From Mesorhizobium sp. B2-1-8 (GTDB lineage Bacteria; Pseudomonadota; Alphaproteobacteria; Rhizobiales; Rhizobiaceae), in NCBI RefSeq assembly GCF_006442545.2, contig NZ_CP083952.1, forward strand, positions 3,821,501 to 3,885,500: a stretch of 64,000 nt of DNA, in the 5' to 3' direction. Shown piece by piece: positions 57,289 to 64,000 of the stretch; within the stretch, counting starts at the first letter, position 1, and each line of letters opens with the position of its first letter. Below the pieces are notes generated by a model. The model did not search any database. It saw only the letters and a program-made list of their open reading frames with translations, and was not told the DNA's origin. The position numbers and the translations under genes were made by a program.

Positions 57289-58701
57289 ATGAACAATGAT
57301 GATTTCCGGGAATGGTCGCAACGCGCCGCCGATTGGGGTGCCGACTATCGCAACAATTTGCGTGAGCAGCCGGTGCGGCCGCTGGTCGAGCCGGGCGACA
57401 TTTTCAGGAGCATCGAGGCGTCGCCGCCCGAAGAGGCGGAACCGATGGACAGGATTTTCGCCGACTTTGAAGCCAAGATCGTACCGGGGATGACCCATTG
57501 GCAGCACCCGCGTTTCTTCGCCTATTTCCCGGCAAACGCCGCGCCGGTCTCGGTGGTGGCGGAGTATCTGGTGTCGGCGATGGCCGCGCAATGCATGCTT
57601 TGGCAGACGTCACCGGCGGCGACCGAGCTTGAAACGCGCACCGTCGACTGGATGCGCCAGGCGCTCGGCCTGCCGGAAGGCTTTTCCGGCGTCATCCAGG
57701 ATTCGGCCTCCTCGGCGACACTGAACGCCGTGCTGACGATGCGCGAGCGAGCGCTCGATTGGCAAGGCAACAAAAAGGGCCTGGTTGGACAGTCGAGGTT
57801 GCGGATCTATTCTTCCGACCAGGTGCATACATCGATCGACCGGGCGATCTGGGTGTCAGGCATCGGTGAGGACAATCTGGTGCGCATTCCGGTCGCCGGC
57901 CGTTTTCGCGCCATGGACACGGCGGCCCTGGAAGCAGCCATCATCGCCGACCGGAAAGCCGGCATGCTGCCGGCCGGCATTATCGCCTGCGTCGGCGGCA
58001 CCAGCACCGGCGGCACGGACGATATTGCAGCGGTCGCGGAGATTGCCCGGCGGCACGGGCTCTACCTGCATGTCGATGCCGCCTGGGCCGGGTCGGCGAT
58101 GATCTGTCCGGAGTTCCGGCATTTCTGGATCGGTGTCGAAGGCGCGGACTCGATCGTCTTCAATCCGCACAAATGGCTCGGCGCGCAGTTCGATTGCTCG
58201 ATCCAGTTCCTGCGTGACCCCTTGAGCCATATCAGGACGCTGGCCATCAAGCCCGACTATCTCAAGACGCACGGCCATGACGGCATCATCAACTTCTCAG
58301 AATGGTCGGTGCCGCTCGGCCGGCGCTTCCGCGCGCTGAAGCTTTGGTTTCTGCTGCGTGCCCATGGACTGGAAAATCTGCGAACCATGATCCGCAACCA
58401 TGTCACCTGGAGCGAAGGCCTTGCCACGCGTCTGGCAAGGGAGCCGGATTTCGAGATTGTCAGCGAGCCGATGCTGTCGCTGTTTTCGTTCCGGCACAAG
58501 GCTGCCTCGGGCGCCGATGCCGACGAGCACAATCTGCGGCTGGTCAATGTGATCAACGACGATGGCCGCATCTACCTGACGCAAACGAAAGTCGATGGCA
58601 GGGTGGCGATCCGCTTCCAGGTCGGCCAGTTCGATACGACGGCGGAGGATGTCGATACTGCTTTCGCCGTCATTACCGAAATTGCGCGTGCCACGGTCTG
58701 A
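57289..58701 (+). CDS. PLP-dependent group II decarboxylase
   Basis: A 470-residue fold-type I decarboxylase of the aromatic-amino-acid/glutamate group. The PLP Lys is 295 in NPHKWLG, with HVDAAWAGSAM and QDSASSATLNAVLTMRERAL as further markers. It would release CO2 from an L-amino acid, probably aromatic, yielding an amine; the substrate cannot be read. GGGAGGA precedes the ATG. It lies 108 bases past Anbu and its own SD suggests a separate unit. Confidence 0.9.
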   Translation: MNNDDFREWSQRAADWGADYRNNLREQPVRPLVEPGDIFRSIEASPPEEAEPMDRIFADFEAKIVPGMTHWQHPRFFAYFPANAAPVSVVAEYLVSAMAAQCMLWQTSPAATELETRTVDWMRQALGLPEGFSGVIQDSASSATLNAVLTMRERALDWQGNKKGLVGQSRLRIYSSDQVHTSIDRAIWVSGIGEDNLVRIPVAGRFRAMDTAALEAAIIADRKAGMLPAGIIACVGGTSTGGTDDIAAVAEIARRHGLYLHVDAAWAGSAMICPEFRHFWIGVEGADSIVFNPHKWLGAQFDCSIQFLRDPLSHIRTLAIKPDYLKTHGHDGIINFSEWSVPLGRRFRALKLWFLLRAHGLENLRTMIRNHVTWSEGLATRLAREPDFEIVSEPMLSLFSFRHKAASGADADEHNLRLVNVINDDGRIYLTQTKVDGRVAIRFQVGQFDTTAEDVDTAFAVITEIARATV

Positions 58702-58779
58702 AAAGGCTGGATCAAGGTCGCGCGGAGGTTCATTCGTACAATCATCGGATTTCATTAGCCGGCTTATGCCTTTTCAACG

Positions 58780-58815
58780 GTTTCGTTTTCGATTATAAGC
58801 AAGAAAAACGAAAAC
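58780..58815. promoter_or_regulatory. GTTTTCG-type operator candidate before glpR
   Basis: GTTTCGTTTTC (58780-58790) and an inverted AAAACGAAAAC (58805-58815) lie just before the regulator start. TTTCG repeats recur near the glpD promoter, so both may be sites of the same DeoR-family repressor. Confidence 0.5.
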
Positions 58816-58828
58816 GGGAGCTTGTCTG

Positions 58829-59596
58829 ATGTACCTGTCGCCGCGCCATGCCGAGATCATCCAGATGGCCAAGGACAATGGCCGCGTGCTGGTCGATGAC
58901 CTGGCCACGCATTTCAACGTGACGCCGCAGACCATACGCAAGGACCTCAATGATCTGTGCGACCAACGGCTGCTTTCGCGCATTCATGGCGGCGCCTTGT
59001 TCCCGTCTGGTATCGAGAACATGGAGTATGAAGCCAGGCGCAAGATCGCGGCGGACGAGAAGGAAGCGATCGGCCGCGCGGCGGCCAGGTTGATCCCCGA
59101 CAACGCCTCGCTGTTCATCAACATCGGCACCACGACGGAAGCGGTCAGCAAGGCATTGCTCGATCATGACGGCCTGATGGTCATCACCAATAACATTAAC
59201 GTTGCCAACAGGATGCGCATTTACCCCTCGATCGAGGTGGTGATTGCAGGGGGCGTGGTGCGCGGCTCGGACGGGGGTGTCGTCGGCGAGGCGGCAGTCG
59301 ATTTCATCAGGCAGTTCAAAGTCGATTATGCTGTTATCGGCGCCTCTGCCATCGATCATGATGGCGCCTTGCTCGACTTCGATTTTCGAGAGGTGAAGGT
59401 AGCGCAAGCGATCATCGCCAATGCCAGGCACGTCATCCTTGTATCCGACCAGACCAAATTCGAGCGTACGGCGCCGGTGCGCATTGGTCACCTGTCGCAG
59501 GTCAACACCTTCATCACCGATCGTTGCGATATCGCGTCGGTGCGCAAAATCTGCCAGGAGGCCGAGGTTCAGTTGATCGAGACATCGCTTGGCTAA
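58829..59596 (+). CDS. glpR: DeoR/GlpR family transcriptional regulator
   Basis: A 255-residue repressor. Its N-terminal DeoR helix-turn-helix is RHAEIIQMAKDNGRVLVDDLATHFNVTPQTIRKDLNDL, followed by the SRIHGGA linker. The DeoRC sugar-phosphate domain has INIGTTTEAVSKALL and DYAVIGASAIDHDGALLDFDFREV. The GlpR assignment rests on its place directly upstream of glpD and on GlpR-like sequence; the ligand would be glycerol-3-phosphate. GGGAG precedes the ATG. Confidence 0.87.
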   Translation: MYLSPRHAEIIQMAKDNGRVLVDDLATHFNVTPQTIRKDLNDLCDQRLLSRIHGGALFPSGIENMEYEARRKIAADEKEAIGRAAARLIPDNASLFINIGTTTEAVSKALLDHDGLMVITNNINVANRMRIYPSIEVVIAGGVVRGSDGGVVGEAAVDFIRQFKVDYAVIGASAIDHDGALLDFDFREVKVAQAIIANARHVILVSDQTKFERTAPVRIGHLSQVNTFITDRCDIASVRKICQEAEVQLIETSLG

Positions 59597-59627
59597 GGCA
59601 ATTCACGGTCCTCTCACAGGCCTGTGA

Positions 59628-59663
59628 TATTTCGTTTGACATTCGTTATGAGTTCGAAATAAT
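59628..59663 (+). promoter_or_regulatory. Promoter and operator of the glpD-glpSTP operon
   Basis: TTGACA (59636-59641) and AATAAT (59658-59663) with 16 bases between them form a near-consensus promoter. TATTTCG (59628-59634) and CGAAATA (59655-59661) are inverted around it and would let a dimer block both elements. The start of transcription should be about 60 bases before the GTG of glpD. Confidence 0.65.
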
Positions 59664-59722
59664 TCCGCCACGGTTTCGCAAAAGACCCAAAATGGTGCAA
59701 TGCGAAATCGTGGAGGAATTAG

Positions 59723-61249
59723 GTGGACACATCTTCAGTCCGGGACATTTTCGTCATAGGTGGCGGCATCAACGGCTGCGGCATCGCTCGTGATGCCGTT
59801 GGGCGCGGGTTTTCGGTCTTTCTCGCCGAGATGAACGATCTCGCCAGCGGAACCTCGTCCGGCTCGACCAAGCTGATCCATGGCGGGCTGCGCTATCTCG
59901 AATTCTACGAATTCCGCCTGGTGCGCGAGGCGCTCATGGAGCGCGAGGTTCTGTGGAAGAACGCGCCGCACATCATCTGGCCTATGCGCTTCGTGCTGCC
60001 CTACGCCAAGGGCCTGCGCCCCGCCTGGCTGATCCGGCTTGGCCTATTCCTTTACGACCACATTGGCGGGCGCAAATTGCTGCCGGCGACCAGGACGCTC
60101 GACATGACAAGCGACCCGGCAGGCAAGCCTTTGAAACCACTGTTCAAGAAGGCTTTCGAATATTCCGACGGCTGGGTCAACGACGCGCGGCTGGTGGCGC
60201 TGAATGCACGTGACGCCGCTGACCGGGGCGCAACGATCCGGACCCGCACGAAAGTGGTCGGAGCCCGCCGCGAAGGCGGCATCTGGACGATAAAGATCGA
60301 GAACCTGCGGACCGGCGAGACCGAAGAGGTCAAGGCACGGTTGCTGGTCAATGCGGCGGGTCCTTGGGTCGACCACGTGCTGTCCGGCGTTGTCGGCCTC
60401 AACGACGTGCACAATGTCCGCCTGGTGCAGGGCAGCCACATCGTCATCGCCAAGAAGTTCGACGATCCGCGCGCCTATTTCTTCCAGAACAAGGATGGCC
60501 GCATCATCTTCGCCATTCCCTACGAGGACGAGTTCACGCTGATCGGCACCACCGATCAGGATTATCCAGGCGATCCGCATGATGTGAAGATCAGCGACAC
60601 GGAGATTGATTATCTCTGCGCCGCGGCCAGCGAGTATTTCGCGGTTCCCGTCAAGCGTTCGGACATCGTCTGGACCTATTCGGCCGTGCGTCCGCTCTAT
60701 GATGACGGCGCCTCCAAGGCGCAGGAAGCGACACGTGACTATGTGCTGAAGGCCGATGGCGGCGAGGGCGCCGCGCCGCTGGTCAACGCGTTTGGCGGCA
60801 AGATCACCACCTACCGCCGGCTGTCGGAATCGATGCTGGAGAAGGTCGAAGGTTTTCTCGGCAAGCGCGGCAAGCCGTGGACATCAGATGCGCCGCTGCC
60901 AGGCGGCGATTTTCCGGCCACCGGTTTCGATGCGCAGGTGGCGAAGCTGAAAAGCGCCTATCCTTTCCTCGACCAGCGCTTGGCGCGCCGGCTGACGAGG
61001 CTCTACGGGACGCGTGCACAGGTTCTGCTCGGCTTGGCCAAGTCGATTGCCGATCTCGGCCGCAATTTCGGCGGCGATCTCCACGAGGCCGAGGTGCGCT
61101 ATCTCGTTGAAAACGAATGGGCCGTCACGGCGGAAGATGTTCTGTGGCGGCGGACCAAGCGCGGCCTGCATCTCAGCCGCGAGCAGGTCGCGGCACTCGA
61201 TGAATTCATGCGCGGCATAAGCCGGCGGCATGTCGCGGCTGCCGAATGA
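59723..61249 (+). CDS. glpD: Aerobic glycerol-3-phosphate dehydrogenase
   Basis: FAD enzyme at the inner membrane that oxidises glycerol-3-phosphate to dihydroxyacetone phosphate and feeds electrons to quinone. The 508-residue protein has FVIGGGINGCGIARDAVGRG, SSGSTKLIHGGLRYLEFYEF, and GTTDQDYPGDP, a family marker. The start is GTG at 59723, with GGAGGA six bases upstream. It is the first gene of the operon and is followed by the glycerol ABC transporter genes. Confidence 0.95.
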   Translation: MDTSSVRDIFVIGGGINGCGIARDAVGRGFSVFLAEMNDLASGTSSGSTKLIHGGLRYLEFYEFRLVREALMEREVLWKNAPHIIWPMRFVLPYAKGLRPAWLIRLGLFLYDHIGGRKLLPATRTLDMTSDPAGKPLKPLFKKAFEYSDGWVNDARLVALNARDAADRGATIRTRTKVVGARREGGIWTIKIENLRTGETEEVKARLLVNAAGPWVDHVLSGVVGLNDVHNVRLVQGSHIVIAKKFDDPRAYFFQNKDGRIIFAIPYEDEFTLIGTTDQDYPGDPHDVKISDTEIDYLCAAASEYFAVPVKRSDIVWTYSAVRPLYDDGASKAQEATRDYVLKADGGEGAAPLVNAFGGKITTYRRLSESMLEKVEGFLGKRGKPWTSDAPLPGGDFPATGFDAQVAKLKSAYPFLDQRLARRLTRLYGTRAQVLLGLAKSIADLGRNFGGDLHEAEVRYLVENEWAVTAEDVLWRRTKRGLHLSREQVAALDEFMRGISRRHVAAAE

Positions 61250-61291
61250 AGGGGGCTTTGAGCTGATGCGGAAAGCCTGGGAGGAGGCGTC

Positions 61292-62371
61292 ATGCTTGAA
61301 CTGAGGAATGTCACCAAGACGGTGGGTGCGGTCGAGCACATCCGCGATGTGTCGCTGACGCTTCAGCACGGCTCGCTCAACGTTTTGCTCGGGCCCACGC
61401 TTTCCGGCAAGACCAGCCTGATGCGCCTGATGGCCGGCCTCGATGTGCCGACTTCCGGCTCGGTCTGGTTCGACTGCCAGAATGTCACCGGCACGCCGGT
61501 GCAGAAGCGCAAGATCGCCATGGTCTACCAGCAGTTCATCAACTATCCGGCGATGACCGTCTACGACAACATCGCTTCGCCGCTCAGGGTGGCCGGCGTC
61601 GAGCAGGACAAAATCGACAGCCAGGTGCGCGAAGCGGCGGCACTCCTCAAGCTGACACCCTATCTCGACCGCACCCCGCTCAGCCTGTCGGGCGGCCAGC
61701 AGCAGCGCACGGCGCTGGCGCGTGCCATCGTCAAGAATGCCAGCCTGGTGCTGCTCGACGAGCCGCTTGCCAATCTCGACTACAAGCTGCGCGAGGAATT
61801 GCGGGCCGAGCTGCCGAGGATCTTTGCCGCCGCCGGCACCATCTTCGTCTATGCCACCACCGAGCCGCACGAGGCCCTGCTGCTCGGCGGCAACACGGCA
61901 ACGCTGTCGGAAGGCCGCATCACCCAGTTCGGGCCGACCATCGACGTATTCCGCAAACCGGTCGATCTGGTGACGGCCAGGACCTTCGCCGATCCTCCGC
62001 TCAACACCATCGTGCTGGCCAAGAAAGGCCCGGACTTCCTGCTCGAGGGTGGTGTCAAGCTGCCGGTGCCCTCAGAACTCGCCGGCATCACCGATACGAA
62101 CTATACGATTGGCTTCCAGCCGCACCATCTTTCGCTCGACCGGCCCAATGCCTCCGCGGCGTCGGTGCGGGCAAAGGTCACGATCACCGAAATCACCGGG
62201 TCCGAAAGCTTCATCCATCTCGACTTTGCCGATGAGCGCTGGGTGATGCTGACCCACGGCATCAGGGATTTCGAGACCGATGCAGTGGTCGAGGTGTTCA
62301 TCGACCCGCGTCACATCATGGTCTTCGACGAGCACGGCCGCGCCGTGACCGCGCCGAAGCTGGCGGCTTAG
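61292..62371 (+). CDS. glpS: Glycerol ABC transporter ATPase GlpS
   Basis: A 359-residue ATPase of the CUT1/MalK-like type with a C-terminal TOBE-like regulatory region. Walker A is G34-PTLSGK-T41 (a Leu where Gly is usual), the signature LSGGQ (132-136) is canonical, and Walker B is LVLLDEPLANLD. The switch His is missing: TTEPHEA has Thr190 in its place. These are complementary to GlpT. It follows glpD by 42 bases. The names follow the rhizobial glpDSTPQUV operon. Confidence 0.87.
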   Translation: MLELRNVTKTVGAVEHIRDVSLTLQHGSLNVLLGPTLSGKTSLMRLMAGLDVPTSGSVWFDCQNVTGTPVQKRKIAMVYQQFINYPAMTVYDNIASPLRVAGVEQDKIDSQVREAAALLKLTPYLDRTPLSLSGGQQQRTALARAIVKNASLVLLDEPLANLDYKLREELRAELPRIFAAAGTIFVYATTEPHEALLLGGNTATLSEGRITQFGPTIDVFRKPVDLVTARTFADPPLNTIVLAKKGPDFLLEGGVKLPVPSELAGITDTNYTIGFQPHHLSLDRPNASAASVRAKVTITEITGSESFIHLDFADERWVMLTHGIRDFETDAVVEVFIDPRHIMVFDEHGRAVTAPKLAA

Positions 62372-62381
62372 GAGGAACGAT

Positions 62382-63449
62382 ATGGCACGCATCGACGTCA
62401 ACCATGTCAGGCATTCCTATCTGCCGAACCCGCGCACGGATGCCGATTTCGCGCTACGCGAAGTGCACCACACTTTCGAGGATGGTGGTGCCTATGCGCT
62501 GCTCGGGCCGTCCGGCTGCGGCAAGACCACGCTGCTCAACATCATTTCAGGCCTGCTTCATCCCTCGCACGGCCAGCTGCTGTTCAACGGCCGGGACGTG
62601 ACTACCCTGTCGACGCAGGAGCGCAACATCGCGCAGGTGTTCCAGTTCCCGGTCATCTACGACACCATGACGGTCTACGACAATCTGGCCTTCCCGCTGC
62701 GCAACCGCGGCGTGCCGGAAGCCGACGTCGACCGCAAGGTGCGCGAGACGCTGGAGATGATCGACCTGGCCTCCTGGGCGAAGAAGAAGGCGAGGGGCCT
62801 GACCGCCGACCAGAAGCAGAAGATATCGCTCGGCCGCGGGTTGGTGCGCTCGGACGTCAACGCCATCCTGTTCGATGAACCGCTGACCGTCATCGATCCG
62901 CATATGAAATGGGTGCTGCGCTCGCAGTTGAAGCAGTTGCACCGCCGCTTCGGCTACACGATGGTCTATGTCACGCACGACCAGACCGAGGCGCTGACCT
63001 TCGCCGACCAGGTCGTGGTGATGTATGATGGCGGCATCGTGCAGATCGGCACGCCGGCGGAACTGTTCGAGCGGCCGCGTCACACTTTTGTCGGCTATTT
63101 CATCGGCTCGCCAGGCATGAATGTGGTGCCGGTGGCAATCGAAGGCAGGATGGCGACACTCGGTTCGCAACGGATCGAATTGCCTGGAGTGCCGAAGGCC
63201 AGCGCCGGGGCCGTCGAGCTTGGCATCCGTCCAGAATATGTACGGCTCGGCCGCGACGGCATGGCCGTCTCAATCACCAAGGTCGAGGATGTCGGCCGCC
63301 ACAAGGTGGTGCGCGCCAAGCTGGAGGGCCGCGACATCGCGGCGGTGATCGGCGAGGACGAGACCGTTCCGGCCGAACCGAAGGTGTGGTTCGATCCGGC
63401 CGGTATCAACATCTATGCCGATTCCTGGCGTGTCGAGATGGGGGCATAG
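62382..63449 (+). CDS. glpT: Glycerol ABC transporter ATPase GlpT
   Basis: A 355-residue ATPase and the partner of GlpS. Walker A is a canonical G42-PSGCGK-T49, Walker B ILFDEPLTVIDP, and the switch His199 is in VTHDQTEA. The ABC signature is degraded: LTADQKQ (140-146) replaces LSGGQ. A TOBE region is at the C-terminus. AGGAGG is seven bases before the ATG, and the stop touches the permease start. The name glpT here is the rhizobial ABC subunit, not the E. coli antiporter. Confidence 0.88.
   Translation: MARIDVNHVRHSYLPNPRTDADFALREVHHTFEDGGAYALLGPSGCGKTTLLNIISGLLHPSHGQLLFNGRDVTTLSTQERNIAQVFQFPVIYDTMTVYDNLAFPLRNRGVPEADVDRKVRETLEMIDLASWAKKKARGLTADQKQKISLGRGLVRSDVNAILFDEPLTVIDPHMKWVLRSQLKQLHRRFGYTMVYVTHDQTEALTFADQVVVMYDGGIVQIGTPAELFERPRHTFVGYFIGSPGMNVVPVAIEGRMATLGSQRIELPGVPKASAGAVELGIRPEYVRLGRDGMAVSITKVEDVGRHKVVRAKLEGRDIAAVIGEDETVPAEPKVWFDPAGINIYADSWRVEMGA

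Positions 63450-64000
<551 letters not shown>

Overview
The window looks like a chromosomal segment of an alphaproteobacterium of the order Hyphomicrobiales, most likely Mesorhizobium or a close relative. The reasons are high GC, a CckA phosphorelay kinase, alphaproteobacterial LexA boxes (GAAC-N7-GAAC), a Cys-poor DksA, a rhizobial-type glpD-glpSTP glycerol ABC operon, and intergenic hairpin repeats of a kind I associate with Mesorhizobium. This is inferred from gene content; no rRNA or tRNA gene was found. Most of the window is ordinary core genome. No prophage, complete insertion sequence or CRISPR array was seen.

Layout. 0-4.3 kb: end of an unidentified gene, a drug-efflux MFS pump, a secreted HExxH protein, and the folate genes folP-folB-folK. 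4.3-9.6 kb: DUF924 protein, KefB/C-type antiporter, an AraC regulator followed by an MFS exporter whose ribosome-binding site lies in a perfect inverted repeat, and a small secreted-protein gene broken by an amber codon. 9.7-15.1 kb: a secreted protein, the YcjF/YcjX pair, SixA-like phosphatase, dksA, FliO-like protein. 15.4-22.5 kb: cckA, a purine nucleoside phosphorylase, an RHH protein, glyoxalase, and a Tat-exported small subunit with its GMC dehydrogenase. 22.7-28.6 kb: urtABCDE urea transporter behind a clear sigma-54 promoter. 28.9-37.6 kb: diguanylate cyclase, DUF72, GNAT and uvrA, then a 693-base gap, ClpP, and an SRPBCC/ArsR pair. 37.7-44.1 kb: ssb, OsmC, MarC, two tandem paralogues of unknown function beside an AraC regulator, and SulP with a ParB-like protein. 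44.2-52.0 kb: gyrA, then coaD, two cyclophilins, a YdcZ-type membrane protein, queA, a small ORF and tgt in a tight run. 53.1-57.2 kb: an Anbu operon (ATP-grasp, alpha-E, transglutaminase-like, proteasome-like Anbu). 57.3-64 kb: a PLP decarboxylase, a GlpR-type regulator and the glp operon, cut by the window end.

How the parts work together. uvrA and ssb each carry a LexA-type box and probably belong to the SOS regulon. The urt promoter ties urea uptake to nitrogen control. The glp operon carries an operator-promoter downstream of its DeoR-family regulator. Its two ATPases have complementary defects that predict one working and one degenerate ATP site.

The least understood system is the Anbu operon. 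Its family composition suggests ATP-dependent peptide-bond formation or protein tagging, coupled to peptidase or amidase activity. The gene set is known from comparative genomics, but its substrate is not, to my knowledge. Here a 111-bp element with 15-bp inverted ends sits inside the operon.
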